11,381 nucleotides of DNA, from the NCBI GenBank assembly GCA_003153335.1, contig PLYG01000470.1, forward strand, positions 1 to 11,381. The letters are read 5' to 3'. This DNA comes from Betaproteobacteria bacterium. GTDB lineage: Bacteria; Pseudomonadota; Gammaproteobacteria; Burkholderiales; Casimicrobiaceae. A program made the position numbers and the translations under genes. Positions 1 through 6,502 of this stretch are shown one piece after another (position 1 is the first letter of the stretch; every line of letters begins with the position of its first letter). The notes below the pieces were generated by a model. That model was not told the DNA's origin. It did no database searches and worked only from the letters and a program-made list of their open reading frames with translations.

Positions 1-35
1 ACTTGGGGTCGTGCGCTTGAATTTCCTATCCCCTA

Positions 36-97
36 TCCCCCTCACCCGCGATCCCTCTCCCCGCGAAGCGGGAACAGGGGATCGGGCGGGGATGGGC
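36..97. repeat. REP-like imperfect inverted repeat (possible terminator of an upstream gene)
   Basis: A C-rich left arm (about 36-64) and a G-rich right arm (about 68-97) are imperfectly complementary and meet at CCGC-GAA-GCGG (61-71), a tight GAA-capped hairpin. The pattern of a CCCTCTCCCC arm, a GCGAAGC tip and a G-rich partner is a common intergenic REP-like element in proteobacteria (general knowledge). The copy is degenerate, with several mismatches in the outer stem. It lies 122 bp upstream of the glycosyltransferase gene and may end transcription coming from the left; no T-tract follows, so a classical intrinsic terminator is not supported. Confidence 0.45.
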
Positions 98-218
98 CTG
101 GCGAACCTTAAAGTAGTGCCATTGGGTCAGCCTCGATTGATATACTCCGCCACGCCGTTTCGCACGTACGGTTGCCCGCGGATACGCTCCCGGGTCTTCT
201 CTTTTTTGACGGTATTTC

Positions 219-2645
219 ATGACCGCTCGCCCACTCCCTCCCGCCTCCGATCCGGACGCTGTCACTGCATCGTTGTACGACATGCTCTATCAGGGCGCCA
301 TGCACCACCAAGCAGGGCGGCTCGCGCCGGCCGAGGCGCTGTACCGGGCCGCACTGCGCGTGAATCCCGACAGCTGTGACGCCCATCACAACCTGGGCGT
401 GCTCGCCATGCAACGCGGACTCGGCATCGGAGAGGCGCTGCCGCATTTCAAGGCTGCGTGGGACGTCGACCCTTCGCATGCGCAGTATGGGCTGAGCTAC
501 CTGCGCACGCTCGTTCTTGCCGGCGATATCGGGCAGGCGCGCCGCGTCCACGAGGACGGGTCTCACCGCGGCCTGGCGTGGCCTTCGGTGGAGGCGCTCC
601 TGGCTGGTCTCGCGGTGGAAGCAAGCGGCGCGCAGCCACCGGCCCGCTCCGCCGCCGGCCCCGGGCGGGATGATGAGGACGCCCTCGCGCAAGCGTACGC
701 GCAGAAGGACTTTCCCCGCTTCGAGTTGCTGGCGCGTTCGCTGGCGGAGCGGTTTCCGGCGCACGGGCTTGGATGGAAGGCGCTGGGCGTGTCGGCCCTG
801 CACTCGGGGCGAAGGGAAGACGCGGTCGCGTCACTGCGCAACGCGGCTCGTTTGCTTCCGGACGATGCCGAGACGCACGGCAATCTGGGCACCGCATTGC
901 TCCAAATGGGCCTAAGCGCCGAGGCGGAAACGGCGCTGCGACGGGCCGTGACACTGCACCCGCGCCTTGCGGTGGCGCACATCCGGCTGGGCTACACGCT
1001 GTGCGCCCTGTATCGATACCCGGAAGCCGAGGCCGCGTTCCGCAACGCGGTGGCCTTTGGTCCCGATTCCGTACAGGCCCATAGCGGCCTCGGGCGGGCG
1101 CTGTCCTCGCAGCAGCGGCTGGAGGAAGCAGAGGCGAGCTACCGGCAAGCCCTGTCCCTTCAGCCCGACGATCCCGAGGCATATTCCGGGCTCGGCGCAA
1201 TCCTGATTCAGCAGCACAGGATGGCGGAGGCGGAGACATTTTGCCGCGAGGCGTTGGCCCGTGAACCCTCCCGCGTCAACGCGCACTACGGCCTGGGCAC
1301 GATGCTCACCGAACATGGCCGCCTTGCGGAGGCCGAGGCCAGTTACCGGCGGGCGCTCGCCCTGCAACCCGATCACCTCGGATCGCGGAGCTGTCTGCTG
1401 TTCCTCATGCACTATGCGGCGAGGCAGTCACCGGAAATCCTGTTTGCGGAAGCGAAGGCCTACGACGCGCTGGCGCGGGCGCGGGCCAGCGGCCCCTTCG
1501 CTGCATGGACCTGCGATCCCGCGCCAACACGCCTGCGGGTGGGACTGATCTCCGGCGACCTGCGGACACATCCGGTGGGATATTTCCTCGAATCGGTGCT
1601 CGCCCATTCCGACCCGGGCCGCATCGAGTGGGTGGCCTATCCGACAAACGCGGAGACTGACGCATTATCCGGCCGCTTGCGCCAGCACCTGTCCAGCTGG
1701 CAGTCGTTGGTGGGACTCACCGACGAAAGCGCGGCACTGCGCATCCACCGCGACGGCATCCATGTCCTGATCGACCTGTCCGGCCATATGTTGCACAACC
1801 GCCTCCCCGTCTTCTCCTGGCGGCCGGCTCCGGTCCAGGTGACCTGGCTCGGCTATTTCGCGACCACCGGTCTCGCGGAGATGGACTACATCCTGGCCGA
1901 CCGGGTCGGGCTGCCGCCGGCACAGCAGTCCCGGTTCACCGAGAAGATCTGGTACTTGCCCGACGCGCGCTTGTGCTTCACGCCTCCCGCAACGATGGAA
2001 GCGCCGGCACCCCCGCCCGCGCTCGCGAATGGTTTCGTCACGTTTGGCTGCTTCCAGACGCAGCCGAAGATCACCGACGATGTCCTTCATGTCTGGGGCC
2101 GTATCCTGCGATCCTGTCCGGGATCGCGTCTGAGACTGCAGAACGCGGCGCTGTCCGATGCGGGCGCGGTAGAGGCCCTGAAGGGTCGGCTCGCGGCCCA
2201 GAGCATCGATCCCGCACACGTCGACATGCACGGTTTCGCGCCGCGCACGGAGTACCTTGCGGCCTATGCGCAGGTCGACTTCCTGCTCGACACCTTTCCC
2301 TACCCCGGAGGAACCACGACCTGCGAGGCGTTGTGGATGGGCGTGCCCACGCTCACGCTCGCGGGCGAGACGATGATCGCCCGGCAGGGCGCCAGCCTGT
2401 TGACCGCGGCCGGACTTGCCGACTGGGTGACGGCGACGCACGACGACTACGTAACCACGGCCGTGGCGCGGGCCGGCGACCTGACGCACCTGGCGGCCTT
2501 GCGGCGGGGATTGCGCAACCAGGTCCGCGGCGCGCCGCTTTGCGATGCGCCGCGGTTTGCGCGAAATCTGGGGAATGTTCTTCAGGCCATGTGGGAGGCT
2601 AAGTCGCCCCTCCTCCGTACCGAGGTGACCGGCTCCCGCCAATGA
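219..2645 (+). CDS. TPR-repeat O-GlcNAc-transferase-like protein (SPINDLY/OGT type, GT41)
   Basis: An 808-residue cytosolic glycosyltransferase, expected to move a sugar from a nucleotide sugar to Ser/Thr of proteins. Residues about 27-95 and 150-400 form TPR helices with repeated AEA-SYRRAL-L-PD patterns, the likely protein-binding superhelix. The GT41 catalytic part starts near residue 438 (RLRVGLISGDLRTHP). His451 matches the conserved His of human OGT (H498). IDLSGH (518-523) and the following RPAPVQVTWLGY match the family core, and Lys617 in QPKITDD corresponds to the nucleotide-binding Lys (K842). The C-terminal DFLLDTFPYPGGTTTCEALW motif is complete. The length and motifs look intact. 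The ATG at 219 has only a weak Shine-Dalgarno (GACGG). No flagellin or other obvious target gene lies beside it, so the substrate is unknown. Confidence 0.93.
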   Translation: MTARPLPPASDPDAVTASLYDMLYQGAMHHQAGRLAPAEALYRAALRVNPDSCDAHHNLGVLAMQRGLGIGEALPHFKAAWDVDPSHAQYGLSYLRTLVLAGDIGQARRVHEDGSHRGLAWPSVEALLAGLAVEASGAQPPARSAAGPGRDDEDALAQAYAQKDFPRFELLARSLAERFPAHGLGWKALGVSALHSGRREDAVASLRNAARLLPDDAETHGNLGTALLQMGLSAEAETALRRAVTLHPRLAVAHIRLGYTLCALYRYPEAEAAFRNAVAFGPDSVQAHSGLGRALSSQQRLEEAEASYRQALSLQPDDPEAYSGLGAILIQQHRMAEAETFCREALAREPSRVNAHYGLGTMLTEHGRLAEAEASYRRALALQPDHLGSRSCLLFLMHYAARQSPEILFAEAKAYDALARARASGPFAAWTCDPAPTRLRVGLISGDLRTHPVGYFLESVLAHSDPGRIEWVAYPTNAETDALSGRLRQHLSSWQSLVGLTDESAALRIHRDGIHVLIDLSGHMLHNRLPVFSWRPAPVQVTWLGYFATTGLAEMDYILADRVGLPPAQQSRFTEKIWYLPDARLCFTPPATMEAPAPPPALANGFVTFGCFQTQPKITDDVLHVWGRILRSCPGSRLRLQNAALSDAGAVEALKGRLAAQSIDPAHVDMHGFAPRTEYLAAYAQVDFLLDTFPYPGGTTTCEALWMGVPTLTLAGETMIARQGASLLTAAGLADWVTATHDDYVTTAVARAGDLTHLAALRRGLRNQVRGAPLCDAPRFARNLGNVLQAMWEAKSPLLRTEVTGSRQ

Positions 2646-3053
2646 CGCAACTCGAGATCCGCGAGCATTGCACGCTCCGGCTAACCGCCTCCGGATACAC
2701 GAGTCCGGTAGCAAAGAACGATCTCGCCGCGGCACGAGCGCCACCACGAGGTTGTTGCAGGGCATTCGGGATTGCGGGAAGCTGCGCGGCAATGCATTCG
2801 CAAGGCGGCGCGAGGTTCCTTCCTGCTGAACGCGCTTCGGTTTTCCGCGCAGCGCCGGACTTGCTCCGTTGCGACTTTCGATACTTCGTGCATTCGGCAG
2901 AAGAAGACGGTGGTCGTTTTGCACTATGTTCGTTGGCGCACGGATTAACCACGCTTGAAGGGTTAGCGTGACAGGCATCAGGCTCAAACCGATTCCGCGT
3001 CATGCACCGTGGACTTCAATTCATCAGTATTCTTTAACTAGGAAACGTACATC
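2646..3053. other. Intergenic stretch with no supported gene
   Basis: About 400 bp between the glycosyltransferase and the first DUF1566 gene. Open frames here have low-complexity, Arg/Ala/Ser-rich translations with no recognisable motif and no good ribosome binding site, so none is called. No convincing terminator follows 2645. A TATTCT hexamer at 3029-3034 could be a -10 for the downstream gene, but I see no matching -35. Confidence 0.5.
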
Positions 3054-3107
3054 ATGTCGAGCACCAATGAAACCAGCGGTCTCCACACGATCCACGGAGC
3101 CACATCG

Positions 3108-3905
3108 ATGACCCGCTTCCCCCGCACCCTCCTGTTCGCCCTTCTGTTCGCCGGCGTTCCCGTCCATGCCGTCGGACTTCCCGACACCGGCCAGGACATT
3201 TGTTACGACGAGACGGGAGCCGACGGCGTGGCCGCTTCTGACGCTGCCAGCATCTCCGGCGACGCCGGCACCCATCCGCGCCAGGATTGCCGCTATGGGC
3301 GCGACGCCGCCGCGGCGGCCGGCGTACTGACCAAAACCGGCGGCGGCGCCAAGGGCTTCGACTACACCAAGATCGCCAACAACGGCACGACGCTCGGTGC
3401 CGGCGCCGCCTTGGGAAACGCCGCCACCGACTGGGCCTGCACCAAAGACAACATCACCGGCCTGACCTGGGAAGTCAAAACCGCCTCCGTCACCGACCTG
3501 GGCTACTCCGGCCATACTTACACTTGGTACAGCAGCGACGGCAGCACCAACGGTGGCAATGCCGGCGGCACGGGCGGCAATACCTGCAACTCCACCTTGC
3601 CGGGCAACCTTTGCAACACTGAGGCATTTATAACGGCGGTGAACAACGCCGTACTCTGCTTCCACACCGACTGGCGCATGCCGACGCGGCGCGAACTCCT
3701 TACTCTGGTCTATGCCGATGCGTCGATTCCAAGCATCGACCTGTCCTATTTCCCCAACCTGCCTCCCGTGGCCTTCTGGTCGGCTTCGTCGTATGTCCCG
3801 GACGCTTCGAGCGCGTGGTTCGTCGATTTCGCTGATGGCTATAGCAACGCCAGCGATAAGTCGCATTCCCACTCCGTGCGCTTGGTTCGAGGCGGACAGT
3901 TTTAG
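3108..3905 (+). CDS. Secreted DUF1566 (Lcl C-terminal domain) protein, probable DGR target 1
   Basis: A 265-residue exported protein. The chosen ATG at 3108 has CGGAG eight bases upstream and starts directly with a signal peptide: MTRFPR, a hydrophobic LLFALLFAG core and PVHA with cleavage near residue 21. The in-frame ATG at 3054 (AGGAAA upstream) would add 18 polar residues and is less likely. The mature N-terminus carries LPDTGQDICYDETG and QDCRYGRDAAAA, typical of DUF1566 proteins. The domain runs through GLTWEVKT (about 118) and DWRMPTRREL (from 188) to FWSASSY...VRLVRGGQ (223-264) at the very end. That last block (3774-3899) is the putative variable region shared with the gene at 4128. 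DUF1566 has a C-type-lectin-like, formylglycine-enzyme-related fold and is a known class of DGR target (family knowledge). A ligand-binding surface role is inferred. Confidence 0.85.
   Translation: MTRFPRTLLFALLFAGVPVHAVGLPDTGQDICYDETGADGVAASDAASISGDAGTHPRQDCRYGRDAAAAAGVLTKTGGGAKGFDYTKIANNGTTLGAGAALGNAATDWACTKDNITGLTWEVKTASVTDLGYSGHTYTWYSSDGSTNGGNAGGTGGNTCNSTLPGNLCNTEAFITAVNNAVLCFHTDWRMPTRRELLTLVYADASIPSIDLSYFPNLPPVAFWSASSYVPDASSAWFVDFADGYSNASDKSHSHSVRLVRGGQF
3774..3899 (+). repeat. Putative DGR variable region VR1
   Basis: This 126-bp block aligns without gaps to 4539-4664. It begins at TTCTGGTCGGCT and ends at GTGCGCTTGGTTCG..GG.GGACAG. The invariant codons match at all three bases, while 27 of the 34 mismatches are at codon positions 1 and 2. 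The G/C-containing 3' end from GTGCGC onward is nearly identical between the copies and sits where an initiation-of-mutagenic-homing site would be expected. Confidence 0.7.
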
Positions 3906-3928
3906 ACGCTTCTTAATCTTTTGTCGTT

Positions 3929-4045
3929 ATGGCTTGCTACAACCACCTCCCCATCTGGAAAGACGCGGTTAGTCTGGCTGCGCTGCTGGAAGAAGCGGTG
4001 TGGCGCTTTCCCCACAATTGGCCGCAAATGCCGCGTCCTATCTGA
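3929..4045 (+). pseudogene. avd: Truncated Avd-like four-helix-bundle protein (DGR accessory) remnant
   Basis: A 38-codon frame starting 23 bp after the first DUF1566 gene. Its first 29 residues, MACYNHLPIWKDAVSLAALL and then EEAVWRFPH, resemble the start of chromosomal Avd/S23-like four-helix-bundle proteins, where LPIWKDA, a Leu-rich helix, EEAVRRFPR and then YHKYTLG are typical (recognised from family knowledge, not searched). After FPH the similarity stops (NWPQMPRPI and a TGA at 4043), so about three quarters of the usual protein is missing. In complete DGRs avd lies directly downstream of the target gene and before the template repeat and reverse transcriptase, so this position fits. 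The rest of the gap to 4127 shows no RT or template-repeat sequence. Confidence 0.68.
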
Positions 4046-4116
4046 AATCGGCTGGCCGAGAGCATCGCAAGCATCCCCCTAATCAAGGCTCTCGTTTCTA
4101 GAGCTGAATCCCTGTC

Positions 4117-4121
4117 AGGAG
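4117..4121 (+). promoter_or_regulatory. Ribosome binding site of the second DUF1566 gene
   Basis: AGGAG six bases before the ATG at 4128, a near-ideal Shine-Dalgarno that fixes this start and agrees with the signal peptide that follows. Confidence 0.75.
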
Positions 4122-4127
4122 TCCGTC

Positions 4128-5219
4128 ATGTACCGCAATTTACTCGTCTTGGGCGCTATCCTTGCCATGCAGGCCACAGCTTTTGAAGCTGGCGCCGCCA
4201 CCTGCGCTGCCGGCCACCCAAGTGCCAGTGTGATCGAATCCACGCCGACCAGCACCTTCACCGACAATGGCGACGGCACGGTCACGCATGGCCTGACCGG
4301 CCTGATGTGGAAGCAATGCATCCAGGGCTTAAGCGGAGCGAACTGTGCCACCGGCGCTGCCACGGCAATGACTTGGCGCGCGGCCCTCGTAGCCGGTGTT
4401 GCGGACACTACCGCAGGGTATAGCGATTGGCGCCTGCCGAACAAGAAGGAACTCGAATCCATTGTCGAGTACTGCGGTTACTTCCCGGCTATCAACAAGA
4501 CCCTATTTCCATTCACTTCTGCGTTGCCTACGTTGTTCTTCTGGTCGGCTACATCGTATGCGCAGGAACCTTTGAACGCGTGGTTCGTCAATTTCGATCT
4601 TGGCTTTAGCTCCAACTACTTTAAGACCACGAACTTCACCGTGCGCTTGGTTCGCGGTGGACAGTCTTTTGACGCTTTTGATGCAACGGTCAAGCCAGTC
4701 GTGGTCGAATATCTCGATACCGCAGACTTTGCGGATTCTCCAGGCGGGCATTTCTTCTATTCGTCCGACCCGGCCGAGCAGGCCGCCGTCGACGCGGGCT
4801 CGGCAGGAAATTTCTTCCGCACCGGCCGCCAGTTCCTGACTGGCGGCAACGCGCCGATTTGCCGCTTTTATGGTTCTGTGACACCCGGCCCCAACTCGCA
4901 TTTCTTTACCGTCGAGGTCAACGAGTGCAACGCCCTGATTGCCCTGCAGGTTAGCCCCCAGCCCGCCACCGTGCAGCAGTGGAATTACGAAGGCTTGGGC
5001 TTTTCCACCACGCCTGCCATCGCTGCTGCGAACGGGGCGCGGGCCTGTCCGGCGAATACATTGCCAGTATATCGCGCCTATAACAACGCCTTCCCTCTGA
5101 GCGGGCCAAAAAATCCGTGGGATTCCAATCATCGCCTCACGTCGCAGCTCTCCGACATCGCCGCCATGGTAGCCATTGGTTGGCGCGATGAGGGAATCGT
5201 GTTCTGCACGACGCGGTAG
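4128..5219 (+). CDS. Secreted DUF1566-DUF5648 protein with internal variable region, probable DGR target 2
   Basis: A 363-residue exported protein. The N-terminal signal peptide (MYRNLLVLGAILAMQATAF) has likely cleavage near residue 24 (AGAA). Residues about 45-178 are a DUF1566/Lcl domain: FTDNGDGTVTHGLTGLMW (canonical), DWRLPNKKEL from residue 100, and FWSATSY...VRLVRGGQ at 138-179. That last block is the second putative variable region. Unlike its neighbour, the protein continues after the block with about 180 residues resembling DUF5648, a repeat with HFFYSSD, CRFYGS, SHFFTVE and WNYEGLGF motifs often found in secreted proteins with lectin-like or adhesive roles (family knowledge). The start is well supported by AGGAG. 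It follows the DUF1566/avd remnant on the same strand and may be a duplicated or remote DGR target. Its ligand is unknown. Confidence 0.87.
   Translation: MYRNLLVLGAILAMQATAFEAGAATCAAGHPSASVIESTPTSTFTDNGDGTVTHGLTGLMWKQCIQGLSGANCATGAATAMTWRAALVAGVADTTAGYSDWRLPNKKELESIVEYCGYFPAINKTLFPFTSALPTLFFWSATSYAQEPLNAWFVNFDLGFSSNYFKTTNFTVRLVRGGQSFDAFDATVKPVVVEYLDTADFADSPGGHFFYSSDPAEQAAVDAGSAGNFFRTGRQFLTGGNAPICRFYGSVTPGPNSHFFTVEVNECNALIALQVSPQPATVQQWNYEGLGFSTTPAIAAANGARACPANTLPVYRAYNNAFPLSGPKNPWDSNHRLTSQLSDIAAMVAIGWRDEGIVFCTTR
4539..4664 (+). repeat. Putative DGR variable region VR2
   Basis: Partner of 3774-3899 and of equal length. Codons 1-4, 6-7, 14-17, 19, 22, 24, 29, 35-38 and 41-42 are identical to VR1 at every base, while 20 other codons encode different residues. 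Residues 138-179 of the encoded protein fall here. The block is internal to the gene rather than at its 3' end. Confidence 0.7.
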
Positions 5220-5358
5220 CGCCTGGTTGCGGCCCGCGCGCGCTTGTGAACGGCGGTCGAATCGCGGCAATGCGAGAAGCCGAGATTTCGCGACGGACCG
5301 TTCGCGCGTGACTCCTCCCTGAAGGCAAATACCCGGTGACGCCGTTGTGACGATCGAG

Positions 5359-5388
5359 TTGTGGGGACGGCTGAAAGTGTCGTAAAAT
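5359..5388 (+). promoter_or_regulatory. Probable promoter of tRNA-Gly
   Basis: TTGTGG (5359-5364) and TAAAAT (5383-5388) are separated by 18 bp. The predicted start would fall around 5395, just before the mature tRNA 5' end at 5400. The -35 box is weak. Confidence 0.45.
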
Positions 5389-5399
5389 CAATGCCCGAC

Positions 5400-5473
5400 G
5401 CGGGTGTAGCTCAATGGCAGAGCAGAAGCTTCCCAAGCTTACGACGAGGGTTCGATTCCCTTCACCCGCTCCA
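5400..5473 (+). tRNA. tRNA-Gly (anticodon CCC)
   Basis: A 74-nt cloverleaf with an encoded CCA end. The acceptor stem GCGGGTG pairs with CACCCGC, the D stem is GCTC/GAGC, and the T arm is GAGGG-TTCGATT-CCCTT. The anticodon loop TTCCCAA gives CCC at positions 34-36, reading GGG glycine codons. The lowest anticodon-stem pair (G27/A43) is mismatched. The overall sequence closely follows the known bacterial tRNA-Gly(CCC) pattern. It stands alone, with a terminator hairpin starting inside its CCA tail. Confidence 0.95.
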
Positions 5474-5509
5474 GCAAAAAGCCTACCGCGCAGGTGGGCT
5501 TTTTGCTGG
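5471..5509 (+). terminator. Intrinsic terminator of tRNA-Gly
   Basis: A 17-bp inverted repeat, CCAGCAAAAAGCCTACC with GGTGGGCTTTTTGCTGG, with only one G-T pair and a 5-base loop. The T5 run lies inside the right arm, so it can act as stem or U-tract, and the A5/T5 symmetry makes it potentially bidirectional. The left arm begins with the CCA of the tRNA, so folding competes with the tRNA 3' end. Confidence 0.8.
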
Positions 5510-5772
5510 ATGCTCTTGCGAGTACCGCGAACGGCGACGTCTGTAAGCAACGCATCCGAATATTCCGAGCAACATTCCCAGCGCAAAGATGGCGCCGGCC
5601 GATCGAAGTCGAACTCAAACGTGCGCTTGACCCCGTGTAAGTGGCGGTTGAAATCCGCGTAAATTTGACGGTCAGTCGGGGACGGTCGTTGCAAGGTGGG
5701 GATGACAGGTAGTGCCGAGGTGCGGTAAAAGATTACCGCCCAAAGAACGGGCACGACACCGGCGGCGACCAG
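5510..5772. other. Degenerate stretch downstream of the tRNA, no gene called
   Basis: No convincing gene. Two short traces can be seen. First, GCGG-TTGAAAT-CCGC (5644-5658) within a TTGACCCC...TTTGACGG context is reminiscent of insertion-sequence ends. Second, the complement of about 5520-5595 encodes a hydrophobic run (AIFALGMLLGIFGCVAY) followed by RRRR and a stop, resembling the tail of a membrane or sorting-signal protein, but with a stop codon immediately upstream. Both look like remnants. Confidence 0.35.
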
Positions 5773-6293
5773 CTTAGCCGAGGCCTTTACGTCACGAACT
5801 ACCCGGGCTTTAGTCTGAGCACGGTCACCCTCGGCTACTCCGGCCTTGTTGCGGGAACCTACACCGTCACACTGACAGCCCGGCTCAATGCGTACAACGG
5901 TCTGGGGGTTGGGGTTCCTCAAACCCAGACTTTTGTCGCCCCGGCGGTCGGCGGCAGCGAAGCCCTGTTTACATTTTCCTTCGGCAACGCAGTCGTGCCA
6001 TTGAACAGCACCGTCACCTTCTCGCAGACGGTCTCGGGCCCTGGGGTCCTGTTTTATGGCACGGGCACAGGGTCTTGCCTAAACATTACGGAGACCGACG
6101 GGACCACAGCCCCCTTGGACACCCTTCGGCGCAGCACCGTCCAGGGCTGAACGTTACCGGATCAGACGTGCCTCTACCGGTAGTTGCGGGAGCCGCCGTA
6201 GCTACTCCCGCCCTCACCTCTGCGACCCTCCTGCTGCTGGCGGACGTGCTGGCATTCGCGGGTGGGGTCGTGCTGCGGCGCCGGAGCGAATGA
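5773..6293 (+). pseudogene. Degraded 3' end of a cell-surface protein with IPTL/PEP-like C-terminal sorting tail
   Basis: From 5773 the frame reads as a beta-rich extracellular protein (LYVTNYPGFSLSTVTLGY, then AGTYTVTLTARLN, FTFSFGNAVVPLNSTVTFSQ, ITETDGTTAPLDTLRRSTVQG) and stops at 6148-6150. The sense continues in the -1 frame: GLNVTG, then TPALTS, a hydrophobic LLLLADVLAFAGG segment and VVLRRRSE, ending at 6293. A hydrophobic segment followed by an Arg cluster is the pattern of IPTL/PEP-type exosortase or sorting tails (family knowledge). One base seems to be lost around 6130-6147. The N-terminus and signal peptide are absent, and a stop lies at 5710-5712. A dead gene or a truncated remnant is the simplest reading. 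Confidence 0.6.
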
Positions 6294-6502
6294 AGTTCAG
6301 GCCCTGCCTCCCAAGCGCCACAGCAGATGCGTCGACTGGAACATACGGTTCTTGCCCGGCAAACGCGGCGCCCGGAGCTAGCCGGCGTCATTGACCGCCG
6401 ACAAGTCGTCGAGCGCAATGTGTGAGCGCGCCGCGGCGGCCGCGGCCGTCGTCTTGACCCGCACGCGCTTTGGGAACCGCAGGGTATCGAGCAGGCAGCG
6501 GA

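Noticed and set aside
2947..2969. AACC-ACGCT-N5-GGTT-AGCGT, which could form a small H-type pseudoknot
   Set aside because: Stems of 4-5 bp occur by chance; no link to a gene start or known RNA family.
2642..2971. 109-residue + strand frame overlapping the end of the glycosyltransferase gene
   Set aside because: Overlap by one codon start only, no ribosome binding site, composition-driven Arg/Ala/Ser-rich translation with no motif.
3906..4127. Template repeat of a DGR in the gap after the Avd remnant
   Set aside because: No match to the invariant bases of the two variable blocks in this gap.
5400..5473. tRNA as an integration site of a mobile element
   Set aside because: No second copy of the tRNA 3' end and no integrase gene seen in the window.
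5137..5922. 261-residue - strand frame across the tRNA gene
   Set aside because: Runs antisense through the tRNA, its terminator and the end of the DUF5648 gene, with no coherent domain; a shadow frame.
6294..6502. Frames between the remnant and vapC, including an Ala-rich - strand end (KTTAAAAAARSHIALDDL)
   Set aside because: No start signal or recognisable family; possible old gene fragment but not supportable.
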